NCBI GenBank assembly: GCA_022494885.1
Contig: JAGVSM010000459.1
Span: forward strand, 265,556-329,555
Length of the DNA: 64,000 nucleotides
Origin: Micrasema longulum
Lineage: Eukaryota; Arthropoda; Insecta; Trichoptera; Brachycentridae
Reading direction: 5' to 3'
Under the pieces are notes generated by a model that saw nothing but the letters and a program-made list of their open reading frames with translations, was not told where the DNA came from and searched no databases. Below are positions 46,738 to 57,313 of this stretch, in pieces; position 1 is the first letter of the stretch, and each line of letters starts with the position of its first letter. The position numbers were made by a program, and so were the translations under genes.

Positions 46738-46870
46738 GATACCCGTATGCAGAGACAAACCTTAAGGTGAGGAAAATACATTCTATTGTCTTCACCTTCG
46801 GGTTATTCTTTGCATTTAAAATTAGAATGCACTTTCCTTACCTTAAGTGTTGTCTCTGCATACGGGTATT
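46738..46870. mobile_element. Fold-back MITE with 5 bp target duplication
   Basis: The ends ATACCCGTATGCAGAGACAA and its complement begin ~50 bp inverted arms (CTTAAGGT and GCATTCTA-type blocks also mirror) around a short loop. AGACT lies directly outside both ends (46733-46737 and 46871-46875). Superfamily is unknown. Confidence 0.75.
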
Positions 46871-48730
46871 AGACTTCTTATAATTCAAATGAAAAAATAT
46901 TTGTTTTCGGACAATATTCTAGTACCATGATTGAGTTTCCAATAAAATACTTTTTTTTGACGCGAGATGAGTAAAACAAATACAAAAACAATATTCTGAT
47001 AAAAAAAATATTTGAGATCTCTTGTTAAAACCTATTAAGTCTATTAAATGCATTCATCAAAATTCTCGATTTAGTTTTTTCCTTCAACGAATATTAATGA
47101 ACTGCATCTAAAGATCGGGGTTACCTAATTCATCGTGTACATTATGCAAGATAACATTCGTACCAAAGTAGTATCGAATTAGTTTCTTAGGTATTTTACT
47201 TAATTTTATTAAATGATTTAACAGGGTTTTATGTATAAGATTCATATAATTGTTTTTTGATAAGAAAATGAGAAAGTTCTGTTTACGAAATTAACGATAC
47301 AGCGGCCAAGTGCAAAACATTTCAAATTTATTGCAAAACGAGAATTCGCTTCACCCAAATCAATATTCAATAGGCAATTCTCGTAAATGTATTACTTGTC
47401 TCAAAATCGGACACAGCTGGAGAATATTTGCGGTCGTTAATCCGGGAACAATGGTCCAGAAGCGTCCAAATCCGTTGGTCACGGATATACTGACTTTTCT
47501 CAAATAATCGGCGCGCCGAGGTGCTGCGTTACCAATAATATATGTGTGAGGGTAACCAGACTAACCTGTAAGGTAAGAAAGTACCGAATAAAGTCAATTA
47601 AACAAAGTACTTCTAAGAAAGAATGAATCATCGATAATGCACGTTGAAAACATTTTCAAATGTACTCGTATTCGCAAGTCAACAATGCGAAAATGCGTTT
47701 TTTTTTATATTAATGTTTTTTTTAAACCGACACAATGAGGAATTCCACTGTTTTCTAATTTATTGTTTTCTATTAGCGTACTATTTAACTAAGCAAAATA
47801 TATATTTTATTTTTTTGTGCGTTATTAACAATGATATGCTTTTTTAAAGTTATATTTATCAAATACCGCGCCAAATGACTGTAATCAGTGTGTCACTCTT
47901 TAGTAGTGACGTCTATCTATGGAATCGTCTATCTAGAATCTATGGAATATTGCTTTGATTACTTCATTTAGTTGATCGTAATTTGCTCATTTCTATGTTA
48001 TGGTTGTTTTTACGATGGTTTCGATTGAGAAAAACCTAGAAAGTTGACATAATCTCTGGTTGCAATGTCGAATTATACAAATTATACTCTTTTTTTTCTA
48101 TGTTAAAAACGTTGCGGGGGCTTTAAAGCGGAAACCAGAAATACTACACGTAGATATAAGGAGTGACGTCATTATTTACGATTTTAAAATGAATACTATT
48201 TTTAAGATTTTTTATTTATTTTTGCGTGCGTTTCTGAGATATTTCATCCTTCTCCAAAATTTTTAAATATTCACGTGTACACGAAAACATTTTTAAAATT
48301 TAATTCCGGGTTGGGCTGGAATTCCTCATTATAATAAATGTAACTCTATCAAAGGTGCATTATAATGTCAAGGTATTATGTATGCAGGTTTCATGGTACA
48401 CTCCGTTATCTGCAGCGCGGATTTGCGGCGCGGCCGCGGATAACATCCGCAGTTAACTTCGCTGCGAACTTCTTTGTCACGATCCAAAAATCTAAAAACC
48501 GCCACTGATTGGGGCACGAGCAGCGAAGACGCGACAAGCCACAGAGCCGCAACATTCCGGGGAAATTGTGCGAAAACTTTCAGAATCGTGTTCGCGGATG
48601 TAGTGTCCGCTAAAGTAAGAAGCATAAGATGGTATAACTGTACTATACATACTAGTACGATTAATTCAATTCAAAACTTTGAAAAAGTGTACGTATACAT
48701 ATTCCTATGAGTGTTCTAATAATATTACAT
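46871..48730. other. No supported gene; GC-rich block 48390-48620
   Basis: The block is CpG-rich, open on both strands and ends beside CTAAAGTAAGA, which would suit a splice donor. No domain is recognised. It is the best candidate in the window for a host exon or promoter piece, but weak. Confidence 0.3.
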
Positions 48731-49011
48731 CTGTCCGATGGGCTGGTTTAAGTGGCCACTTTACACACTGTGTAACATTCACCATTTTGCCCATATTTGA
48801 ACTTCCATTTTTCTTCAATTCTTCCATCTTATGATTTAAATGAAGTTAAAGAGCTCCTTTATTGTTGTGATCATCTTATTGAACTATTTCACATACTAAC
48901 AATTCTCAAATTTGTTCTCCATCCCTGTTGTAATTTGTTTATCTTAACGACTCCCCAGGGGGTGCAATCCAGTATTTTGTCTTTAAACATTTAGAAAAAC
49001 TCAAAATATTG
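48731..49011 (+). mobile_element. R family element with right end and TTAA
   Basis: The core from GGCTGGTTTAAGTGGCC through CATTTTGCCCATATTTGAAC is followed by the inverted terminal region (GACTCCCCAGGGGGTGC, then ACTCAAAATATTG, ending 49011). TTAA follows at 49012-49015. With the copy at 1705 this supports TTAA as the target. Confidence 0.78.
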
Positions 49012-49015
49012 TTAA

Positions 49016-49868
49016 ATTTATAATTTTTAAAAATTTAACACATTTAGGTATCTTAACGTCAAATTTAAATTTAGATTTTTTTAAATCATAAATGTTTAGT
49101 TATTTAAAATGTCATTCATAAAATTAACCTTCCAAACTTCGCCTCTAATAATATTATACTCTTCTTTTTTCAAATCAAAAATTAATATTTTTAAAAATAA
49201 TTATCCAAAATGAATTGAATAATTATTCATGTTAATAAAAAAACATAGCATTTAGCCTTTTCTTTGCCTTCGGGTATTTAAAGATTTGATTTTGAGTAAA
49301 AAGACTATTAAATAATTAATAATGTTTTTTTACTCTAGAATACTCAATTAAGATTTTGTACAATCCAGTACCAGTAGTAGTAATTCGTGTATTTGTGGAA
49401 AAATTATGAGGCTCAACATAAGAAAATTTGAAATGAATAGCTACAATTTGCCCGAAATCCTAAACAGAAGCACGTTAAATAAATTTAATATATTAAATAT
49501 AAGCATAATATATAAATATAATTTTATATAATAAGATGAAATTCAACCAATCTGGTTTACGTGATTCATTCATAGGTACCCTTTTTATGTAAATATTGTG
49601 ATACCTTGTCGAAAATTTAAACGTATTTTTTGTGCTGTTATTCCACCATGGTGACACAGCACTTTGATTTTTTTTTATGACAATGTCATTTAAAATAGTA
49701 TTTAAAAATAATTATCTATCATGACAGTTTAATAAGAACATAACTGAATATCTATAATAAATATAGCTATGCATTGGTTTTTGCGTTTTTCTTATATTAG
49801 TAAAAAAGAGGGTACCTATTTGTAACGGTCGGATAAAAATATTTAATTCATTTGACCTTGGATAAAGA
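49016..49868. other. AT-rich, nothing recognised
   Basis: No supported feature. Confidence 0.45.
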
Positions 49869-50125
49869 GACCTTGAAAATGCGAGTAATTATGATATCAT
49901 TTTTTGCCATCATTAAAGGACGCGAAAGTTATGGATTTACAATAGTCAAGATAACTCGGCCTAACCAAAGGATCCATAATATATTATTATCGTGCTTAGA
50001 CCTTGAAAATGATTATGGAATGCTTTTTTGCTATCATTAAAGGACGCGGATGTCATGGATCTACAAACAATAATAACCGAGATAATTGTAACTCAACTTA
50101 ACCAAAGGATTCTTAATATATTAAC
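49869..50125 (+). repeat. ~130 bp tandem duplication, diverged
   Basis: Units start at GACCTTGAAAATG (49869 and 49999). Both carry ATCATTAAAGGACGCG and AACCAAAGGAT.C blocks. Differences and small indels show an older duplication. Confidence 0.8.
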
Positions 50126-50654
50126 GTGTCTATTTAAAAAAAAAAAAATTGTCGGTCAATACTACTTCAATCTCATTTAATGTATTCGTCATCGTCATCA
50201 TCAGCATCATTATCTTTTTTGTACTTAACCTTAACCTTAACTTATGTATTGTCAAACGAATACTATCTTTATGATTTAACTTTTCCCATAACTAATAAAA
50301 TAATAATGTTGGTCTTTTGTTTTTTAATTCCACGTACCTAATATTCTCTATGACGTCTATTTTTGTCCGCTTGTTTGCAAAACACAATCCCGTCTAAAAT
50401 AGCATTCTCATTTAACAGTTTGACTCTCGTTAGAGCATCTGATTTCTTCCATTGTTATAAACATTATTTAAGGTCAAATATCAATAGGGAAATATCACGT
50501 ACTACAAATACCGACAAAAAAAAAGAAATAGATTTATTTATTAATTTACACGCCCTACGGGCTTTTACATATATTAGAAATTACATTCAAGTGCAGCAGT
50601 GAAACATAATTATGTAAATTAAGTTAAAATTAAAGATAACATAAGAAAAGCTAA
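50126..50654. other. AT-rich with short (ATC)n
   Basis: A TCATCATCAGCATC run near 50190-50212; otherwise nothing. Confidence 0.45.
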
Positions 50655-50669
50655 AAGATACAATAATAA

Positions 50670-50789
50670 AACATTTAAGTTTGTAAGTGAAAATTCTTGA
50701 TGGAAGTTCATTGTAATTTATTATATAAATAAAACACGAGTGATACAAATTTGTGGATTAAAGTATCACTCGTGTTTTATTTATATAAT
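50670..50789 (+). mobile_element. Palindromic family P, minimal hairpin copy
   Basis: A 120 bp element between two copies of AAGATACAATAATAA (50655-50669 and 50790-50804). After the shared start ACATTTAAGTTTGTAAGTG it is a perfect 27 bp inverted repeat (50720-50746 and 50763-50789) around a 16 nt loop containing TTTGTGGATTAAA. The right arm ends exactly at the target duplication. Unlike 52903-53085 it lacks the GAAACCGG block. Confidence 0.82.
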
Positions 50790-50804
50790 AAGATACAATA
50801 ATAA

Positions 50805-51313
50805 GTAAAAATCAGGAAATGTACCAACATAGGTATAGGGTACATAGAAAAATATTTAATAAATTTACATATGAAAACATACACACATTCATATACATAC
50901 ATATAAGTGTATACATTATTATAGAGATACATGAGAAAACAAAATAGTAAATAAAGAACAATATTAAGAAATTTTATACAAATTAATTTATAACCTTTTG
51001 AATACTTAGCCTATATTTACGAGTATATAAAAACGCGACATGTTTGGGATTGATAGTTGTGATGTCAAGAGTCGTGAAGATGTTTTATAAAAATTTATTG
51101 ATTTTGAACAAAGTAGAAAATGAACATGAATCGTGATGTATTAAAAGCGTGGCCAATGCTATGACCATTTTTACGGGGATTTACAATTATATTATTTATT
51201 TAATAAACTAGTATTTACTCGTATTTTCCATGCTGATAAAAAAAGCACTGTTTAAAACTTAATGTATATTCTAACTAACAAACACAAAATTCTAATGTTT
51301 AAGAAAGTGTAAA
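50805..51313. other. AT-rich, nothing recognised
   Basis: No supported feature. Confidence 0.45.
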
Positions 51314-51485
51314 GGTGTAGTGGTCAAGATACTTGACTCACACTCCGAAGGTTCGGGTTCGATTCCCGGTGAAAACACAAAAAAAATGTGATTTTTCTCA
51401 AGCCTGAGTGTTCTGTGAAGTAATTTTACTATTTTACTACTATAATTGGGCCTACTGGCCTGTCATGGTGCAAAAAAAAAAAAAC
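51314..51485 (+). mobile_element. SINE family S1, complete copy
   Basis: The head starts at GGTGTAGTGGTCAAGATAC (A box), with B box GGTTCGATTCC near 51356-51366. The body has a small local repeat ATTTTACT, and the 3' end is TGGTGC with an A-run of about 14. The first bases of the head are missing. Confidence 0.82.
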
Positions 51486-52034
51486 AACGAAATTTTCAAA
51501 TGAAATATATTCAATCAAATATTTTTTACAACTGCCATTTTAAATTTAAGTTTAGTATCTGCATGTCTATATTTTTTTTACATGATGTAAATTATTGATT
51601 GGCCTTACGTTAAGGTACCCACTAGCTCAAAAATACGAAATAAAGCAAAGTAAAATCATATTTTTTTATAAATAATCTAAAGTTTGAATAACCAATGTAG
51701 TTCCCTATGGTGAATTGTAAACGAGGCAGAAAAATGATTTATTATGATTTCCCATTTTCAAATTTGAAATAAAATATTTGTCCGCCTTGTGTTGCTATGA
51801 ACACGTTAGGTTACTCTGCGAGTGGTTCTAGATTTAGATCAACTTGTAAAATATGTGAGATATTTATTGATGCATTTTATCCCTTTTGCCAAAATAAAAT
51901 GCAAGCCGGAAATAAGTTTTTTTAATAGATTGAGCAAGAAAATGTAATAATTAAAAATAAAATAAAATATTTCCAAATAAATTTCAAAATATCCGAACAG
52001 AATAGGATCGATTATTATATTATTGAAAAATATT
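51486..52034. other. AT-rich, nothing recognised
   Basis: No supported feature. Confidence 0.45.
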
Positions 52035-52155
52035 TCAACAGAAATGGTGAATATCTTGAGAAAGAAAGAAATTAAGTCTACGCATTTACAAGGCTTATGA
52101 TCTGACATTGGTTGGTTTGAGTGATCACGTGATATAGTATATGCATATTCACCGG
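52035..52155 (+). mobile_element. R family element, decayed internal part
   Basis: ATTTCAACAGAAATGG, then GCATTTACAAGGCTTATGA and GGTTGGTTTGAGTG match the R core. The central block is altered to TGATCACGTGA and the right half is mostly lost. Confidence 0.6.
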
Positions 52156-52329
52156 TGGGATTCATACAAATTATTTTACCTACTAAGAACGTCTGAAAAT
52201 ACTTTTCAATTCAACGTTTTGGTATTCATAATTTTATAAATGTCGATGTTTCTGAATCGGCAGTGGTTTTCAAGTTAACAAAAGAATTTTAAATTAAATA
52301 TAAATATATACATTATTGAATCATTTATA

Positions 52330-52376
52330 AAGCGCCATTTTTGTGATAATCACCGCAAGGGCGCTGTCCAATAAAT
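52330..52376 (-). repeat. Short dispersed repeat (GGCGCC type), inverted
   Basis: AAGCGCCATTTTTGTGATAA, then TCACCGCAAGGGCGC is the complement of the start of the repeat at 34949. It directly precedes the ~110 bp tandem array. Confidence 0.45.
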
Positions 52377-52384
52377 AAATAAAT

Positions 52385-52760
52385 ATTGCAGCTACAGAGT
52401 GCATCGACGGTTTGGATTTTAGTTCCTCGTTTCCTATTCAGATCAATTTAAATTATAACAGATAGGAGCTTCATTACAGCACGTCTTGCAGCTGCAAAGC
52501 CCATGTAGAAATCTAGAAATCTAAAATTTATGCATTTTTAAAATTGACAAAAAAATTGCGTATTAATGAAATTAATCATAATCAAAAGGAGTAAGATTAC
52601 AACACGTCTTGCAGCTACTAAGCGCATGGACATAAATATATAATATTTTGGTATTTATAATATAAAATTTTGGTATTTTATAGTAGATAACATTTACATA
52701 TGGAAGCTAGATTACCAATCTTTGTGCAGCTACAACATGGACGAGTGGAATTCTAGTAAG
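52385..52760 (+). repeat. Degenerate ~110 bp tandem repeat, locus 2
   Basis: GCAGCTAC-type boxes near 52386, 52491, 52605 and 52722 are spaced by 105-117 bp. Each is followed by a GC(A/G)CATGGAC-like box. CAGCACGTCTTGCAGCTGC and CAACACGTCTTGCAGCTAC show the unit most clearly. Inter-box text aligns with locus 1 (3280-3670) on the other strand. Confidence 0.65.
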
Positions 52761-52902
52761 TTTAAATGATTTCAATAATTTTACAAAAAATAAACGTAAA
52801 CATAGAGCTTAGTAGTAAAGTGTTCGTGCCAAGAAGTAAGCAATAAAAAACGAAATAAATAAAGCACTGTTCTAACATTATGGTTAACAAAATAAAGATA
52901 AA

Positions 52903-53085
52903 ACATTTAAGTTTGTAAGTGAAAATTCGTGATGGAAATTAATTGTAATTTATTAGAGAAAATAAAAGACGAGTGATACTTTTATAAATAGAGAAACGCG
53001 AAGATGTCGCGAAAGCGATGAAACCGGTCACTGGATATTCCAAATTTGTGGATTGAAGTATAACTCGCCTTTTATTTTCTATTAT
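52903..53085 (+). mobile_element. Palindromic family P, copy with hammerhead-like block
   Basis: AAAATAAAGATAAA (52889-52902 and 53086-53099) is a 14 bp target duplication around a 183 bp element. It starts ACATTTAAGTTTGTAAGTG and its arms (AAAATAAAAGACGAGTGATAC and an imperfect complement) flank a centre that contains a stem-loop GTCGC-GAAA-GCGAT, then GAAACCGGTC at 53020-53029 and ACTGG. The CCAGT partner for ACTGG, present at 36690-36995, is missing here. The element has no coding capacity. Confidence 0.8.
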
Positions 53086-53099
53086 AAAATAAAGATAAA

Positions 53100-54141
53100 T
53101 GTCCGAATAGTAGCTTTTGTAGATAGTAGGTAGATAATGTTTTCTTGGAGTATGTAAAATCCACAATGCACATGATTTCAGGGGAGGTGTCAGAGCAGAA
53201 CAAATGGTGGCCACGTGCCGCGCACCTGACAGGCAGTCTGCCGCTAAATGGAAAGGCTCGTTCCACAATCAACTCCCTCCCGCGCGAGGAGCCTCGCTTT
53301 ATGGCTTTCAAACCCCCTTTATAACGCTACATGTGAAAAGTCATGCACTTCAATGGATTGTCGCCGGGTTCACGATATATCCAAGTTGTATAATGCATTT
53401 ACACCATTATTCTTGGTGACATCACCCCTTTTTTATTTTATTTTATTAAATTTATTCAAAAATTCAGTAAATAAAGTTTTACCCAATATTATTCAAATGA
53501 TAATTCAATTAGCGCTATTCATTTTATATTTCAATTTTTTATTTATTTTAATGAGCTAATTTTTTCCGTGTTAATTATTATGACAACACACTCACAACCT
53601 AAAAAGCTATAGAACGTTCATGAATATTTGTAAAATGCATTTTAACTAAAAAAAAAATAATACGCTTTTCATGGACTTTTGTGTTAATTGATATTATATA
53701 TATAACTTTACTGACCCATAAGTGAGCGTATGGTGTATTTATAGTGTTACCGTACCTTTGCAATAATTTATATTAGTAAAAACATGCATGAATTAATTGC
53801 GATATTTTAAATTACTCGCAAATATTCATACTTGTTTGTCAAACCTTTCAAGGATGCTTTGTGGTCCTTCTCATTAAAAAAATATCTTGGGATTCTCACC
53901 ACTCGTTATAAAGAAAAAAATAAGTAATCGTCTTTAATTTACCAATTATAAAAAAAGTATTATATAGAACATGAAATATCATTATTTAGGTAGCAATGTG
54001 CATAGTTAAAAAAATTGCATTGACTCAATTTTCATTTGCATTGACAAGAGAAAAACACAGATATGCTGTACTATGGCATTTCAAAGAATAAATTGAAAAA
54101 AAAATAAGTAAAATGTTTTTTTTTTAATTTTATGTAAGTCA
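53100..54141. other. No gene; GC-richer part 53170-53320
   Basis: The GC-richer part gives overlapping frames on both strands without a domain. The rest is AT-rich. Confidence 0.35.
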
Positions 54142-54738
54142 TCTTTATATATATATAATTACCCTGTACGTGTGATGTCACCGTACTCCTCCTAAACGGC
54201 TTAACCAATTTACGTGCGGTTTTCAGAGAAATATGTGCGTGTTCGTAAATATCTCCATCTCCAATCGATTATATAAAAAAAAAGTTAGGAGCATAAATGT
54301 TTTATTCATCGATCTACCAGGGTTGGATTTGAGGAGAATGCATTTGCAAAAACATGGAAAGATGGTTTTTTTTTTCAGGTGGTTTTTTTGTGTACAAAAA
54401 AAAATGTTTTTTAATGTTTACAAACAGCACTTGTTTTTTGTGGATCTTAATCAGATTCTTTCCTTAAATTCCTTATAATTTTACCCATTTATTTCTTTTT
54501 ATTGGATTTTTGGTAACACTAAAATAATATTAAATTCAATACATTTTTAAAAATCGTATTCCTACATAAGTAAACCCCTTTGTTGGTGAGACGACCGGAG
54601 TTTGACGTTTGCAAAAAGAATGCCATATTTGAAAAAATATTTATTTTATGTTTTGGAATTCAACCATAAAAAAGTACCTACTTAAATTCGGCAGGCAAGC
54701 CAATGTTCGGGCAGGACAACGTCTGTCGGGTCCACTAG
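54142..54738 (+). mobile_element. Non-autonomous Helitron, copy 2
   Basis: A (54141) then TCTTTATATATATATA at the 5' end and GGGTCCACTAG then T (54739) at the 3' end fit A^TC...CTAG^T. The GACA/TGTC hairpin lies just inside CTAG. It is colinear with 7907-8564 on the opposite strand, including ACGTGTGATGTCACCG.A and CCTAAACGGCTTAACC blocks. The copies differ by many substitutions and indels, so neither is young. Confidence 0.86.
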
Positions 54739-54954
54739 TTACATATATGAATCATACAAATAACAATTATTTCGAATTGTAGGCGAATCTCATTTAAAAA
54801 TGTTTCAGGGTCTGATCGCGACACTTCAGGGGAAGATTCCTGAAGGTAAACTAATTTATTTAAAAAAAAACTTATTTTTAAAATTATTTAATAAAAAGTC
54901 ATTTGAAAGTGGAGACAACCCTTAATAGCTTGAACTAGCGTCTTTTCCATAAAG

Positions 54955-55050
54955 CCTCTCCTACTCGCCTACTCTCCTACTCGCCTCTCCTACTCTTCTA
55001 CTCTCCTACTCTCCTCCTCGCCTCTCCTACTCTCCTACTCGCCGCTTCCC
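54955..55050. repeat. CTCTCCTACTCGC-type minisatellite
   Basis: Irregular tandem copies of CTCTCCTACT with CGCC or CTTC variants, pyrimidine-rich on the plus strand. Confidence 0.88.
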
Positions 55051-55294
55051 CGGTACGCGTCTGATGCGTATCGTTTTGTTGATCAAATACGTTTTTGATA
55101 TAAAATTTTCAAAACAAAAAGTACGATTTTCCAAAAAATAAATAAGGATTTTTTTAGAAGTACATAAAAAATGTTCCTCTGATCTTTCGCGGTATGGCCT
55201 TAAAAAACTATCTATCTTCAGTTTATGCTACGTTAATAATTTCACATTTGTACAAGAACTATCCTAGCATCTTTGGTGAGTTTCATGTTATCAT

Positions 55295-55560
55295 TATCAT
55301 CATTAAACCCTTATCTGCACCTGTTGGTGCGTAGGGCACTGCATTGGTACAGTAAATCCAGCGTTTCTCCATCATATGTTGCAGGAAGGTGAGGTGATCA
55401 GTCTTTTGCTTTAGATGCCAGTTCAGGGACAGTGAAATATTGCAATGTAAAGCCACCTGGTAAACAAATATTTCATGTCGATCTTCTTAGGAATCAAACC
55501 AAGGACCTCAAGCATGGTTGGCAAACGCGTCAACCACTACACTACGAGATGGACTTACCT
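55295..55560 (-). mobile_element. SINE family S3, near-complete copy
   Basis: On the minus strand: head with CTCGTAGTGTAGTGGTTG near 55555-55530, damaged B box (GGTTTGATTCC near 55492-55502), the body with CACTGTCCCTGAACTGGC, and the 3' end GTACCAATGCAGTGCCC then GCACC.ACAGGTGC. Confidence 0.78.
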
Positions 55561-56827
55561 GAGAGTAGCCATCGAGTCAAAATCCAAGATTCTGGTTCTA
55601 TTTTACACTCACACTGTATTCTTAATTCGCCTGTACAAGAACAATCATTATAAATTATAGGATTTAAATTTAAAACACAAAAAACTACTAGGAACTTTTT
55701 TTACTATACAAACAGATAAACAGGCTATAATTTTATTCTTAGGGACTAATAAATAATAAAACGAATGCCTAGCAGGGCCAACCATTTAATTGAATGTTTC
55801 CACCAATTTTAATAAAATAAAGAGTCGATTTAAACAATACAAAAAAACTTAAATGATAAGTATTTTATTTATTTTTTATTTTATTTAATAGCATAATTAT
55901 ACATTTTTACAATTTAAAAAAAAAATCACTTGTTATATTTTTACTAAAACTAAAATCCCACCAAGCCACTTTTTGTAGCTTGTTGGTGCAAATTTGAAAT
56001 AAATTAAAATTTAAAAAAATAGTTATAAAACAAGACGGGAAAAGAAAGAACGTGATAAGGAGTGGTGGAGGATGAATGAAGGAATGTAGGAGTGTAAACT
56101 TGCATTTGATTTATTAATACAGAATAAATTAAGAACATTATAACTCTGAATTGAAGACTAAAAACATAATGAGGAACTTCAGCCCTACAGGAAATTGGAA
56201 ACAATATTTTTTTTGTTGCGTGGGGAAAAAAATGGAGCATTTAATTGTATGGCAAAGTGTCCTGAAAATGTACGAAAAAATAATAAAAACGGACTACTTC
56301 GAACGACGTCACTGGTTCATGTGAATTAACTAATGATACGAGAGTTACGAAAGATTTTCGGTTTGCCTGCCGTGAATGGAACAATGGGCAGAACTGAATA
56401 AGAATAAGCGGAAGAGAACCTCTAACGTCACACGCGAAGTTGTTTTAGATATACAAAACTTTAAAAAATCGTAGCGCAGATAAAGAAAAATAGCTTAGTG
56501 AATAATTATTTTTATTTTTTTTAAACCACTGAACTTTCTCATTGTTGCAGCTAAATAAATACTTATTACGATATTGCAAGTTGAAATCTCGCGAATTTAT
56601 TTATTTCCCGCAAGCATCTTAATAGCACTCACGATTCCCTAAATAGTAATAAAGGCAATCGTTATATCTCTGGAAATACCGAGAAATTAATTACACATGC
56701 ACGTTACCTTCTAACGGTCTCTTCAAATAATATGGGGTGAGATTTATGAGAAGATCAGTAATTCTGTGCGTATTAGATATTATTTATTCAGCATGTTATT
56801 TATCCTTTGGCAAGCGCGTGTTTCTCG
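55561..56827. other. No gene recognised
   Basis: No supported feature. Confidence 0.45.
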
Positions 56828-56893
56828 TGGTGACTGGTGACTGGTGACTGGTGACTGGTGACTGGTGACTGGTGACAGTGGTGACAGTGGTGA
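56828..56893. repeat. GTGACTG 7-mer array running into a 9-mer array
   Basis: About six near-perfect GTGACTG units are followed by two GTGACAGTG units. The 9-mer can be derived from the 7-mer by a small insertion. Confidence 0.93.
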
Positions 56894-57313
56894 CGCGCGT
56901 TCCTTCTCGAGTGTTGTTATTGTAACAATCCCGATGAATAGGATTCCCATACAGTATTATTTCAAATGGGGACAAATAAAAAAAAATTACCCACAACTTT
57001 TAGGTTCCATAGGTACACATATTTCGGTAGATTTTCATGGTTGTTATTTCTGCCAAAAATCTTTGAGTGTGAATAATAATTATTACTCAAAACTCTTAAC
57101 TTAACATAGAACCATAGTGATCATAGTTTTATCCGAAACAGTTTTTTTTTTTTTTTTAACCATTTAATATGTTGTTTTGTGCTTCATAATTTATACCAAA
57201 TTAAATTCAGTGCGTGTCCTGTTACAGTGCATAAAATATGATTTTTTTATAGTGCAATTGACCGGTAAACAACTTTTTAATTAATTATAATTTGATTGTG
57301 GGTAGAGCACAAA
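56894..57313 (+). other. Probable 5' leader of the ORF1 retroelement
   Basis: This unassigned DNA lies before the ORF1 start. The part from about 57120, after a T-run, may be the 5' UTR of the element, but its border cannot be seen. Confidence 0.3.

Noticed and set aside
49869..50125. CRISPR array
   Set aside because: Only two long diverged units, no short repeats with spacers, and the DNA is eukaryotic. No CRISPR-like structure was found anywhere in the window.
50670..50789. Plain DNA-transposon MITE
   Set aside because: The inverted repeat is internal on the left side (about 50 bp precede it) and the duplication is 15 bp, which does not fit hAT, Tc1/mariner or piggyBac rules.
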